A stretch of 64,000 nucleotides of DNA, taken from NCBI RefSeq assembly GCF_039536205.1, contig NZ_BAAAYL010000001.1:5146001-5210000 (forward strand). Reading direction: 5' to 3'. Under the pieces are notes generated by a model that saw nothing but the letters and a program-made list of their open reading frames with translations, was not told the origin of the DNA and did no database searches. Of this stretch, positions 45,213 to 53,982 are shown piece by piece (the first letter of the stretch is position 1; each line of letters begins with the position of its first letter). The stretch comes from Streptomyces sannanensis (lineage in GTDB: Bacteria; Actinomycetota; Actinomycetes; Streptomycetales; Streptomycetaceae). The position numbers were made by a program, and so were the translations under genes.

Positions 45213-46700
45213 ATGCTGCTCTCCTCCCGGCTTCCTTCCAGGCCCCGTTCCTGGCTGTTCTCCCGCCGCCCGCGTGCCGCCCTGCTGGCCGCCGCCTCGG
45301 CCGCACTCGTCGCCGCCGCCCTGCCGGCGCCCACCGAACTCGGCATCGGCGATCCACTGTTCCCGGCCCTGGGCAACCCCGGTTACGACGTCCTCGCCTA
45401 CGACATCGGCCTCACCTACGGAGGCAGCAACACCCAGCCGCTGGAAGCGGTCACCCGCATCTACGCAAGGACCACCGCACCGCTCGAACGCGTCAACCTG
45501 GACTTCGCCCGGGGCACGGTCCGCAGCGTCGAAGTGGACGGCAAGCCCGCCGCGTTCACCACGGCCGGCGAGGACCTGGTCATCACCCCCGGCAAGGCCC
45601 TCGACGACAACGAACTGGTGTGGATCACCGTCCGGCACACCAGCGTCCCGGGCGGCAGCGGCGGCTGGCTGCGCACCGGCGACGGGCTGGCCATGGCGAA
45701 CCAGGCCGACGCCGCCCATCTGGTCTTCCCGTGCAACGACCACCCCGCGGACAAGGCGATCTTCACCTTCCGTGTCACCGCGCCCGACGGGCTGACCGCG
45801 GTCGCCAACGGACAGCCGCTGGTCACCACCACCCGGCGCGCGGGGAACACCACCTGGACCTACCGGACCGGTCACCCCATGGCCACCGAGCTGGCGCAGG
45901 TGTCCATCGGCCGCTCGGCCGTGGTGCACCGGAAGGGCCCGCACGGGCTGCCCGTGCGCGATGTCGTGCCCGCCGAGGACCGGGACCTGCTGGAGCCCTG
46001 GCTGAAGAAGACACCGGGCCATCTGGAATGGATGGAACAGCAGGTCGGACCGTACCCCTTCGAGACGTACGGACTGCTCGTCGCCGACACGGCCACCGGA
46101 TTCGAACTCGAGACGCAGACGCTGTCGCTCTTCGAACGCGGACTCTTCACCCAGCCCGGGATCCCCGCGTGGTACATCGACGCGATCATGGTGCATGAGC
46201 TGGCCCACAGTTGGTTCGGCAACAGCGTCTCCCCGCGGCGCTGGTCCGACCTGTGGCTGAACGAAGGCCACGCCACCTGGTACGAGGCCCGGTACGCCGA
46301 GGAGCACGGCGGGATCTCGCTGCAGGAACGGATGAAGGATGCCTATGCCCTGTCCGACACCTGGCGTGCGGCCGGCGGCCCGCCCGCGGCGCCCAGGCAG
46401 GGCAAGCCCGGAGAGAAGCTAGGCCTCTTCCGTGCCGTGGTGTACGACGGCAGCGCCCTGGTCCTCTACGCGCTGCGGCAGACGATCGGAGCGGAAGCCT
46501 TCGGCCGCCTGGAGCGGAACTGGGTGGCGGAACACCGTGACTCCACGGCCACCACGGCCGACTTCGTGCGGCTCGCGTCCAAGACCGCCGGACGCGATCT
46601 GACCGGCTTCTTCAAGGACTGGCTGCACGGGCAGAAGACCCCGCCCATGCCCGGTCACCCGGACTGGCACAGCCGGCCACCGGCCGCTGACGGGCAGTGA
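45213..46700 (+). CDS. Secreted M1-family zinc metallopeptidase
   Basis: 495 aa from ATG 45213. N-terminal signal region: Arg-rich followed by a hydrophobic stretch (RRPRAALLAAASAALVAAALPAP). N-terminal beta-saddle domain, then the thermolysin-like catalytic part with HELAHSWFGNSVSPRRWSDL and WLNEGHA (zinc ligands HExxH-x18-E). The substrate-positioning GxMEN motif is replaced by GFELETQTL, as in the short ColA/LTA4H-like actinobacterial M1 group. Likely an exported aminopeptidase. An in-frame ATG at 45156 is too close to the rshA stop and gives a poor signal peptide. Confidence 0.88.
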   Translation: MLLSSRLPSRPRSWLFSRRPRAALLAAASAALVAAALPAPTELGIGDPLFPALGNPGYDVLAYDIGLTYGGSNTQPLEAVTRIYARTTAPLERVNLDFARGTVRSVEVDGKPAAFTTAGEDLVITPGKALDDNELVWITVRHTSVPGGSGGWLRTGDGLAMANQADAAHLVFPCNDHPADKAIFTFRVTAPDGLTAVANGQPLVTTTRRAGNTTWTYRTGHPMATELAQVSIGRSAVVHRKGPHGLPVRDVVPAEDRDLLEPWLKKTPGHLEWMEQQVGPYPFETYGLLVADTATGFELETQTLSLFERGLFTQPGIPAWYIDAIMVHELAHSWFGNSVSPRRWSDLWLNEGHATWYEARYAEEHGGISLQERMKDAYALSDTWRAAGGPPAAPRQGKPGEKLGLFRAVVYDGSALVLYALRQTIGAEAFGRLERNWVAEHRDSTATTADFVRLASKTAGRDLTGFFKDWLHGQKTPPMPGHPDWHSRPPAADGQ

Positions 46701-46831
46701 AAACGGGGTGACGGCCCCGGCCGCGCCGTGCGACCATCTTCAGGTCGGCAGGCGACGCGGCCGCGGGGAATGATCAGCGCCCGTCACACGTTGTCACCGA
46801 CGTAACAGACTCTCTTCGACGTAAGGATCCA

Positions 46832-48334
46832 ATGACCTCCTCTTCTTCCCCTTCCCATGACGAGCAGCGCTTCGCGGAGACCTTCACCGAGAGCCTTCGG
46901 GCCGATGCCCTGATGGAAGAGGACGTCGCCTGGAGCCACGAGATCGACGGAGAGCGGGACGGCGACCAGTTCGACCGCTCCGACCGCGCGGCCCTGCGCC
47001 GTGTGGTGGGCCTCTCCACCGAGCTCGAGGACGTCACCGAGGTCGAGTACCGGCAGCTGCGCCTCGAGCGTGTGGTGCTGGTCGGAGTCTGGACCTCGGG
47101 GACCGTGCAGGACGCGGAGAACTCCCTGGCGGAGCTCGCGGCGCTCGCCGAGACGGCCGGCGCCCTGGTGCTCGACGGCGTCATCCAGCGCCGCGACAAG
47201 CCCGACCCGGCCACGTACATCGGCTCGGGCAAGGCGCAGGAGCTGCGCGACATCGTGCTCGAGACCGGGGCCGACACCGTGGTCTGCGACGGTGAGCTCA
47301 GCCCCGGCCAGCTGATTCAGCTGGAGGATGTCGTCAAGGTCAAGGTGGTCGACAGGACCGCCCTGATCCTCGACATCTTCGCCCAGCACGCCAAGTCCCG
47401 AGAGGGCAAGGCGCAGGTCTCGCTCGCGCAGATGCAGTACATGCTGCCGCGGCTGCGCGGCTGGGGTCAGTCGCTGTCCCGGCAGATGGGTGGCGGTGGC
47501 TCCGGCTCCTCGGGTGGCGGTATGGCCACCCGTGGTCCCGGTGAGACCAAGATCGAGACGGACCGGCGGCGGATCCGCGAGAAGATGGCGAAGATGCGCC
47601 GGGAGATCGCGGAGATGAAGACCGGCCGCGAGATCAAGCGTCAGGAGCGCAAGCGTCACCAGGTGCCGTCCGTCGCGATCGCCGGATACACCAACGCCGG
47701 CAAGTCCTCGCTGCTCAACCGGCTCACCGGCGCGGGCGTGCTGGTGGAGAACGCTCTGTTCGCCACCCTCGACCCGACCGTTCGCCGGGCCGAGACACCG
47801 AGCGGACGGCTCTACACCCTCGCCGACACCGTCGGCTTCGTCCGGCACCTGCCGCACCACCTCGTCGAGGCGTTCCGCTCCACCATGGAGGAGGTCGGCG
47901 ACTCCGACCTGATCCTGCATGTGGTGGACGGTGCGCACCCGGCGCCGGAGGAGCAGCTGGCCGCCGTGCGCGAGGTGATCCGCGATGTGGGCGCGCTCGA
48001 CGTGCCCGAGATCGTGGTGATCAACAAGGCGGATGCCGCCGATCCGCTGGTGATCCAGCGTCTGCTGCGCATCGAGAAGCGTTCCATCGCCGTCTCGGCG
48101 CGTACCGGAGAGGGCATCGAGGAGCTGCTCAGGCTCATCGACGCCGATCTGCCGCGGCCGGCGATCGAGATCGAGGCGCTGGTGCCGTACGCGCACGGTC
48201 GTCTGGTCGCGCGGGCGCACGACGAGGGCGAGGTGATCTCCGAGGAGCACACCGCGGAGGGCACCCTGCTCAAGGCGCGGGTGCACGAGGTGCTGGCCGC
48301 GGAGCTCGCTCCGTACGTACCGGTGGCGCGCTGA
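46832..48334 (+). CDS. hflX: Ribosome-associated GTPase HflX
   Basis: 500 aa. N-terminal HflX domain (about 70-190; VVLVGVWTSG, YIGSGKAQEL), a Gly-rich loop then RGPGETKIETDRRRIREKM helices, and the G domain with G1 AGYTNAGKSSLLN, G3 DTVGFVRHLP, G4 INKADAAD. HflX splits stalled ribosomes under stress. An acidic N-terminal extension (about 1-60) is usual in actinobacteria. ATG 46832 follows AAGGAT. A strong terminator follows (48345-48380). Association with miaAB mirrors the hfq-hflX neighbourhood of other bacteria. Confidence 0.96.
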   Translation: MTSSSSPSHDEQRFAETFTESLRADALMEEDVAWSHEIDGERDGDQFDRSDRAALRRVVGLSTELEDVTEVEYRQLRLERVVLVGVWTSGTVQDAENSLAELAALAETAGALVLDGVIQRRDKPDPATYIGSGKAQELRDIVLETGADTVVCDGELSPGQLIQLEDVVKVKVVDRTALILDIFAQHAKSREGKAQVSLAQMQYMLPRLRGWGQSLSRQMGGGGSGSSGGGMATRGPGETKIETDRRRIREKMAKMRREIAEMKTGREIKRQERKRHQVPSVAIAGYTNAGKSSLLNRLTGAGVLVENALFATLDPTVRRAETPSGRLYTLADTVGFVRHLPHHLVEAFRSTMEEVGDSDLILHVVDGAHPAPEEQLAAVREVIRDVGALDVPEIVVINKADAADPLVIQRLLRIEKRSIAVSARTGEGIEELLRLIDADLPRPAIEIEALVPYAHGRLVARAHDEGEVISEEHTAEGTLLKARVHEVLAAELAPYVPVAR

Positions 48335-48344
48335 CCCTACGAAC

Positions 48345-48380
48345 GAAGGCCCGCTCCCCCCGAGGGGGGAGCGGGCCTTC
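48345..48380. terminator. Strong bidirectional terminator after hflX
   Basis: gaaggcccgctccccc and gggggagcgggccttc form a perfect 16-bp stem with a short loop between convergent hflX and the protease gene. Confidence 0.92.
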
Positions 48381-48398
48381 GCTCATGCGTCCGTGGGC

Positions 48399-49613
48399 CT
48401 ACCGGCCGCCGAACTTCTCGCTCATCGTCGTGTAGATCTCCTTGGCTTCCTCACCCAGGCGCGGTCCGGCGAGCCAGCCGGCCGTCACCGGGCCGATCGA
48501 GGTGTTGGAGACCAGCGCCGGCTTTCCGTCCCGGCCCGTGGCCACCCAGCCGCCGCCCGAGGAACCGCCGGTCATGGTGCAGCCGATGCGGTACATCGTG
48601 GGCTGGTCGGCGCTGAGCGAGAGCCGGCCCGGCTTGTCCGCGCACTGGAACAGCTTCTGACCGTCGAAAGGCGGCGCGGCCGGATAGCCGGTCGCCGTCA
48701 TGGTGCCGATCTTGGGCGCAGCCGGAGCGGCGAACTCCACCGGGAGGGCCGAACCGACCGTCTCCTCCAGCGACTTGCCGCCCTTCTCCGGGGTGACGTG
48801 CAGCACCGCGAAGTCGTACGGAGCGCCCTGACCGCCGGTCGGGCCGCCCTGCGAGATCCACTGCTCGGACGTCTGCGCCCAGTCGGCCCAGTAGACGCCG
48901 AACGGGGCGACGTCCTCCTTGGTGGCGCCCGCCAGCTCCGCCGCCGGCTTGCCGTCGTTGTTGTAGGAGGGGACGAAGGCGATGTTGCGGTACCAGCCGC
49001 CGTTCTTGCCGGCGTGGACGCAGTGGCCCGCGGTCCACACCATGTTGGACCTGCCGGGGTTGGCCGGGTCCTTGACCACCGTCGCGGAGCAGACCATCGA
49101 CCCCTCGGGCCCGTCGAAGAAGACCTTTCCCGCCTCGGCCGCGCTCTCGTGGTACGGCGTGTCCGCCGCCTTCGCCTGGACGGGCCGTGGGGTCGGGTCG
49201 GTCACCCCGGTGTCACCGGAGATGTCGTTGTCGACCGGCTTGTCGGGCTGCTCCGCGTCCCGCATCCGGTCCGGGTCCCACAGATCCTCGATGATCGGGT
49301 TGACGAAGTCCTGGGCCTCACGCAGCCACTTGTCCCTGTCCCAGTTCTTCCACTCGCCGTTCCTCCACTTGTCCAGGTCGATCCCGTGCTTCTTGAGCTT
49401 GTCCTTGAGATCGTCCGGGATGGTGATCTTGTTGTCGCCGCCCGCTGCCGCCGAAGCGGACGGGTCGGCCGCCGCGTTGTCGTCGCTCGGGCCGCAGGCG
49501 GTGGCCGTCAGCGCGAGCGCCGTGGTCAGGACGGCCGCCGCGAGAACGGGGGAGGTTCCACGACGGGCGCTCCCTGCGCCGCGGGCTGACAGGTTCGGGC
49601 GTATCGGTCGCAT
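48399..49613 (-). CDS. Trypsin-like serine protease, lipoprotein
   Basis: 404 aa. Signal peptide with lipobox (LALTATACGPSDD, lipidated Cys about 40), an acidic linker with DLKDKLKKHGIDLDKW, and a trypsin-like domain: His in VWTAGHCVHA, Asp in YDFAVLHVTP, Ser in MTGGSSGGGWVATG. Expected to be anchored to the outer membrane face. ATG 49613 is preceded by AGGGGGA. Substrate unknown. It is transcribed away from the siderophore operon; the 239-bp gap between them holds both promoters. Confidence 0.88.
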   Translation of the reverse strand: MRPIRPNLSARGAGSARRGTSPVLAAAVLTTALALTATACGPSDDNAAADPSASAAAGGDNKITIPDDLKDKLKKHGIDLDKWRNGEWKNWDRDKWLREAQDFVNPIIEDLWDPDRMRDAEQPDKPVDNDISGDTGVTDPTPRPVQAKAADTPYHESAAEAGKVFFDGPEGSMVCSATVVKDPANPGRSNMVWTAGHCVHAGKNGGWYRNIAFVPSYNNDGKPAAELAGATKEDVAPFGVYWADWAQTSEQWISQGGPTGGQGAPYDFAVLHVTPEKGGKSLEETVGSALPVEFAAPAAPKIGTMTATGYPAAPPFDGQKLFQCADKPGRLSLSADQPTMYRIGCTMTGGSSGGGWVATGRDGKPALVSNTSIGPVTAGWLAGPRLGEEAKEIYTTMSEKFGGR

Positions 49614-49852
49614 GTGTCGTGATCCCCCTGGGACTTCGAAGACGTGATGGCATCCCCACTATGCCCGCGTCGTCGGGGGCGGTACGGGCCAGGTCGGCTT
49701 TCCGTTCCCGCAATCGATCCGGTGTTGCCCGTGATCCTTTGCTCCCGGCGTCGTTGGTACGTACGGGGGACCCATCAACAGCGTTCAGGGCGGCCGTCAG
49801 CGCGGCGCCACGGATGTGCAACGGAACCGTCACAGCAGGAGGAACGACAGAC

Positions 49853-51223
49853 GTGGCCGTGTCCGAAACCGCTGCGGCGGTACCCGCTCCGGCATCTCCG
49901 TCCGTACACGAGGGGATTCTGCGGCGGCAGTCGCTGCGTGAGTCGGCGGCCCGCACCTACGCCCGCTCGCTGCCCATCGTGCCCGTACGGGCACGGGGAC
50001 TGACGATCGAGGGGGCGGACGGCCGGCGGTACCTCGACTGTCTTTCGGGAGCCGGGACACTGGCCCTCGGGCACAACCATCCGGTGGTCCTCGAAGCCAT
50101 CAGGAAGGTCCTGGACTCCGGGGCGCCCCTGCATGTGCTGGACCTCGCCACGCCCGTCAAGGACGCCTTCATCACAGAGCTGTTCAGCACCCTTCCGTCC
50201 GGGCTCGCCGACAACGGACGCGTGCAGTTCTGCAGCCCGGCCGGCACGGACGCGGTCGAGGCCGCCCTCAAACTCGTGCGCACCGCGACCGGACGCAAGG
50301 GGCTGCTCGCCTTCACCGGCGCGTACCACGGCATGACGGCGGGCTCCCTCGACGCCTCCGGCGGCGCCGAGGACGTACGCGTCACCCGGCTGCCCTATCC
50401 GCACAGCTACCGCTGCCCCTTCGGAACCGGCGGGGAGCACGGCGCGGAACTGGCCGCCCGCTGGACCGAGAACCTGCTCGACGACCCCAAGAGCGGGGTG
50501 ACCACCCCGGCCGGCATGATCCTCGAACCCGTACAGGGCGAGGGCGGGGTGATCCCGGCCCCCGACTCCTGGATGCGCCGGATGCGCCGGATCACCGCCG
50601 ACCGCTCCATCCCGCTGATCGCCGACGAAGTACAGACCGGGGTCGGCAGGACCGGCGCCTTCTGGGCGGTCGAGCACAGCGGCATCGTGCCCGATGTGAT
50701 GGTGCTGTCGAAGGCCATCGGCGGCTCGCTGCCCCTGGCGGTGGTGGTCTACCGGGACGATCTCGACGCCTGGCAGCCCGGCGCGCACGCCGGCACCTTC
50801 CGGGGCAATCAGCTCGCCATGGCGGCCGGTACGGCCACGCTCGCGTACGTACGGAAGAACGGGCTCGCCGAGCGGGCCGCCGTCCTCGGCGCGCGCATGC
50901 TCGACCAGTTGCGGGAACTGACCGCCGAGCACCCGTGCGTCGGCGACGTACGCGGCCGGGGGCTGATGATCGGCCTGGAACTCGTCGCCCCGGAGGCGTC
51001 CGGCCGTCAGCCCGCCGAAGCCCCGCCCGCCGACCCTGCCCTCGCCGTCGCCGTACAGCGGGAGTGCCTGCGCCGCGGGCTCATCGTCGAACTCGGCGGC
51101 CGCGACTCCGCCGTCGTCCGGCTGCTGCCTCCCCTCACGCTCACCGACGAACAGGCCATGGCGGTCCTCGACCGGCTGGCCGACGCCCTGGCAGCCGCCA
51201 CCCGGACAAGGGAGAGCCTGTGA
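49853..51223 (+). CDS. Class III PLP aminotransferase (diaminobutyrate-2-oxoglutarate type) of an NIS siderophore operon
   Basis: 456 aa. Class III aminotransferase signature: LDCLSGAGTLALGHNHP, AYHGMTAGSL, ILEPVQGEGG, LIADEVQTGVGRTG and the PLP lysine in VMVLSKAIGGSLPL. It resembles RhbA-like enzymes that make 2,4-diaminobutyrate from aspartate semialdehyde. Such enzymes often supply the diamine for NIS siderophores. The L-2,4-diaminobutyrate decarboxylase usually found beside it is missing. GTG 49853 follows AGGAGG (49837-49842); another GTG lies two codons on. Its stop overlaps the next gene's GTG (GTGA), so translation is coupled. No canonical iron box (TTAGGTTAGGCTAACCTAA-like) is visible upstream. 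Confidence 0.88.
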   Translation: MAVSETAAAVPAPASPSVHEGILRRQSLRESAARTYARSLPIVPVRARGLTIEGADGRRYLDCLSGAGTLALGHNHPVVLEAIRKVLDSGAPLHVLDLATPVKDAFITELFSTLPSGLADNGRVQFCSPAGTDAVEAALKLVRTATGRKGLLAFTGAYHGMTAGSLDASGGAEDVRVTRLPYPHSYRCPFGTGGEHGAELAARWTENLLDDPKSGVTTPAGMILEPVQGEGGVIPAPDSWMRRMRRITADRSIPLIADEVQTGVGRTGAFWAVEHSGIVPDVMVLSKAIGGSLPLAVVVYRDDLDAWQPGAHAGTFRGNQLAMAAGTATLAYVRKNGLAERAAVLGARMLDQLRELTAEHPCVGDVRGRGLMIGLELVAPEASGRQPAEAPPADPALAVAVQRECLRRGLIVELGGRDSAVVRLLPPLTLTDEQAMAVLDRLADALAAATRTRESL

Positions 51224-53256
51224 ACCCCACCCCCGCATCCGACGCCCCCGTCACCCCGCTCGCGGACGGACCGGCCGCCGTGCCGCACCAGAAGGCGGGG
51301 GTCCTCGCGGAGCACCTCACCCCGCACAGCGGTCCGTCCGAACCGCTGGACGACCCCGACCCGTACACCGCGGCGGACGCGGCAGCCGTCGAGAACCTGC
51401 TGCGCTGCTGGGTACGGGAGAACGATCTCGCCGCACCTGACGGGACCGTCCTGAGGGTCCCGCTGCCCGCCAGCGGCACCGTCCTCCTCGTCCCCGTCCT
51501 CTACTGGTCGCCCACTGGATGGCACCGCTTCGGCGCACCTGCCCTGGATGACGCCCCCCAGGGCGCCCTGCCCGTCGACGCGGTCACCCTCGCAGCCCTC
51601 ATCGGCCGCGAGTCGGATGGGGGGTCGGCGAGTGAGCCGAAGGGGGCGCGGCTGTGTCGAGAGGGAGTGGGGGCACCTCTGGGGGTCCCCTGGGGGCACC
51701 CCCAGCGGCAGCTGGGGGAGGTAGCCGGGGGAGGTGGCTGGGGGAGCGCGGAGGTCCCGACGAAGGAGGGACCGAGCACGATCGACCGTCGACACATCCT
51801 TGAGCGCCCCCGGAGGCGAACCGAGCCCGAAACAACTGATCTGGTCGCCAGGGTGGCCGACTCGGTGTGCCGCACCGCCTCCTTCATCGCCGAGCGGCGC
51901 CACAGCGCCGGCCCCGATCCACGGGCGGACCTCTTCCTCACCGCCGAGCAGTCACTGCTCCTCGGACATCCGATGCACCCCACCCCCAAGAGCAGGGAAG
52001 GGCTCTCCGAGGCCGAGGCGCGCCTGTACTCCCCAGAGCTGTACGGATCCTTTCCGCTGCACTGGTTCGCGGTGGACCGCTCCGTACTGGCCGCGGACTC
52101 GGCATGGACGGAACGCGGCCGTGTCGTGCCCGCCGAGCGGCTCACGGGACGGCTGGCCGGCGAGCTCCCCCTGCCCGGCGGCTGCGTGGCACTGCCCCTC
52201 CACCCCTGGCAGGCACAGGAGTCGAGGCACCGGCCCGCCGTCGCCGCGCTGCTCGACGCCGGGCTGCTGCACGACCTCGGCCCGTACGGCGACCACTGGC
52301 ACCCCACCTCCTCCGTACGCACCGTGCACCGCCCCGGTGCACCCGCCATGCTCAAGCTGTCGCTGGCCCTGCGCATCACCAACTCCCGGCGCGAGAACCT
52401 CCGCAAGGAACTCCACCGCGGCGTCGAGGTGCACCGGCTGCTGCGCGGCGGCCTCGCCCAGCAGTGGCACGCGGCCAACCCCTGCTTCGACATCGTCCGC
52501 GACCCCGCGTGGCTCGCCGTCGACACCCCCGACGACGAACCGGTCACCGGACTCGACGTCGTCCTGCGGCACAACCCCTTCGGCTTCGGCGACGACGCCG
52601 TGTGCATCGCCGGCCTCACCGCCCCTCGCCCCTGGCCCGGCAGGACCGGGGTGCGGTCGCGCCTCGCCGACATCGTCGCCCGGCTCTCGGCCCGCACCGG
52701 GCGGCCCGCCACGGCCGTCGCCGCCGAATGGTTCCTGCGCTACCTCGACCATGTCGTCCGCCCGGTGCTCCGGCTCGACGGCATGGCCGGTATCGCGCTG
52801 GAGGCACACCAGCAGAACACCCTGGTGCTGCTGGACCCGGAAGGCTGGCCGTGCGGCGGCCGCTACCGGGACAACCAGGGCTACTACTTCCGCGAGTCCC
52901 ACCGCGACGCACTCGAACAACGGCTGCCGGGCATCGGGGCCGCCAGCGACACCTTCGTCGACGACGCCGTCACCGACGAACGCTTCGCCTACTACCTGGG
53001 GATCAACAACGTCCTCGGCCTCATCGGGGCGTTCGGTTCCCAACGGCTCGCGGACGAGCGGGTCCTGCTCGCCGCCTTCCGCCAGTTCCTCGGCACCGCC
53101 ACCACCCTGGGATCCCCGCTGCCCGCCCAACTGCTGGCCGCACCGGTCCTGCGCTGCAAGGCCAACCTCCTGACCCGGCTGCACGGCCTCGACGAACTCG
53201 TCGGCCCGGTCGACACCCAGTCCGTCTACGTCACCATCGCCAATCCGTTGCGCTGA
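51220..53256 (+). CDS. IucA/IucC-family NIS siderophore synthetase, carrying an in-frame repeat insertion
   Basis: 678 aa, about 70 residues longer than usual because a dispersed repeat (51627-51830) is inserted in frame at about residues 136-204. Family motifs: LLLGHPMHPTPKSREG, CVALPLHPWQAQES, SVRTVHRPGAPAMLKLSLALRITNSRRENLRKE (nucleotide-binding), EAHQQNTLVLLDPEGW and RDNQGYYF. These enzymes adenylate a carboxylic acid (usually citrate or a derivative) and join it to an amine or hydroxyl. The repeat encodes a Gly/Arg/Pro-rich stretch between the N-terminal lobe and the catalytic part; the frame is intact and without stops, so the gene may still be active. Overlaps the aminotransferase stop (GTGA). 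Confidence 0.9.
   Translation: MNPTPASDAPVTPLADGPAAVPHQKAGVLAEHLTPHSGPSEPLDDPDPYTAADAAAVENLLRCWVRENDLAAPDGTVLRVPLPASGTVLLVPVLYWSPTGWHRFGAPALDDAPQGALPVDAVTLAALIGRESDGGSASEPKGARLCREGVGAPLGVPWGHPQRQLGEVAGGGGWGSAEVPTKEGPSTIDRRHILERPRRRTEPETTDLVARVADSVCRTASFIAERRHSAGPDPRADLFLTAEQSLLLGHPMHPTPKSREGLSEAEARLYSPELYGSFPLHWFAVDRSVLAADSAWTERGRVVPAERLTGRLAGELPLPGGCVALPLHPWQAQESRHRPAVAALLDAGLLHDLGPYGDHWHPTSSVRTVHRPGAPAMLKLSLALRITNSRRENLRKELHRGVEVHRLLRGGLAQQWHAANPCFDIVRDPAWLAVDTPDDEPVTGLDVVLRHNPFGFGDDAVCIAGLTAPRPWPGRTGVRSRLADIVARLSARTGRPATAVAAEWFLRYLDHVVRPVLRLDGMAGIALEAHQQNTLVLLDPEGWPCGGRYRDNQGYYFRESHRDALEQRLPGIGAASDTFVDDAVTDERFAYYLGINNVLGLIGAFGSQRLADERVLLAAFRQFLGTATTLGSPLPAQLLAAPVLRCKANLLTRLHGLDELVGPVDTQSVYVTIANPLR
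51627..51830 (+). repeat. Class 1 dispersed repeat inserted in frame in the NIS synthetase gene
   Basis: From ggcgagtgagccgaag to gaggcgaaccgagccc, matching the intergenic copy at 41583-41800 at both ends and in the gagcacgatcgaccgtcg block. Its length keeps the frame (about 68 codons). The flanking DNA encodes ordinary synthetase sequence (TLAALIGRES before, DLVARVADSVCRTASFI after). Confidence 0.9.
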
Positions 53257-53270
53257 CAGGAGTGCCCGCC

Positions 53271-53957
53271 ATGCCCACCGACGACGGTACCGAGGACTCC
53301 CGGGACACCCTGGATCTCCAGCTGCCGGAGGAACTGGTGGCACTGATCGCCGAGGCGGACGGGGCGGGCGGACCGGAACCCGGCGAGGAGCTCCTCGACT
53401 CCCCGGGGTCCTGGGGACCGGTGGCCACCGGCTGCGGGGTCTTCCAGCTCGTACCCGTGTGCATCGAACGCGACCTCCCGCTCGTCAGCCGCTGGATGAA
53501 CGATCCGGCCGTGGCGGCCTTCTGGGCGCTTGCAGGCCCCGAATCCGTCACCGCGGACCATCTGTGCGCCCAGCTCGACAGCGACGGACGCAGTGTGCCC
53601 TGCCTGGGCGTCCTCGGCGGCGTACCGATGAGCTACTGGGAGATCTACCGCGCGGACCTGGACCCACTGGCCCGCTACTACCAGGCACGCCCTCAGGACA
53701 CCGGAATCCATCTGCTCATCGGCACGGTCGCCGACCGCGGCAGGGGGCTGGGCACCACCCTGCTCAAGGCCGTCGCCGACCAGGTGCTCGACCACCGTCC
53801 GTTGTGCGCGCGGGTCGTCGCCGAGCCCGACCTCCGCAACATCCCCTCCGTCTCCGCCTTTCTGAGCGCGGGCTTCCGCCTCGCCGCGGAGGTCGACCTC
53901 CCCGAGAAGAGAGCCGCCCTCATGATCCGCGAACGCGCCCTGCGGGGCCTGCTGTGA
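53271..53957 (+). CDS. IucB/AlcB-like GNAT acyltransferase of the siderophore operon
   Basis: 228 aa. An acidic N-terminal region precedes a GNAT fold of the siderophore acyltransferase type (PF13523-like): RWMNDPAVAAFWALAG, YWEIYRADLDPLARYY, GIHLLIGTVADRGRGLGTTLLKAV (acyl-CoA-binding motif), FLSAGFRLAAEVDLPEKRAALM. Homologues acetylate or succinylate hydroxylamines or amines of the diamine unit. AGGAG lies 8 nt before the ATG. The gene sits 14 bp after the first synthetase and 25 bp before the second, within the same operon. Confidence 0.9.
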   Translation: MPTDDGTEDSRDTLDLQLPEELVALIAEADGAGGPEPGEELLDSPGSWGPVATGCGVFQLVPVCIERDLPLVSRWMNDPAVAAFWALAGPESVTADHLCAQLDSDGRSVPCLGVLGGVPMSYWEIYRADLDPLARYYQARPQDTGIHLLIGTVADRGRGLGTTLLKAVADQVLDHRPLCARVVAEPDLRNIPSVSAFLSAGFRLAAEVDLPEKRAALMIRERALRGLL

Positions 53958-53982
53958 ACGTACCCACCCCGAGGAGTCCTTG

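Noticed and set aside
49614..49852. Iron box upstream of the siderophore operon
   Set aside because: No TTAGGTTAGGCT-like or 19-bp palindrome can be read in the gap.
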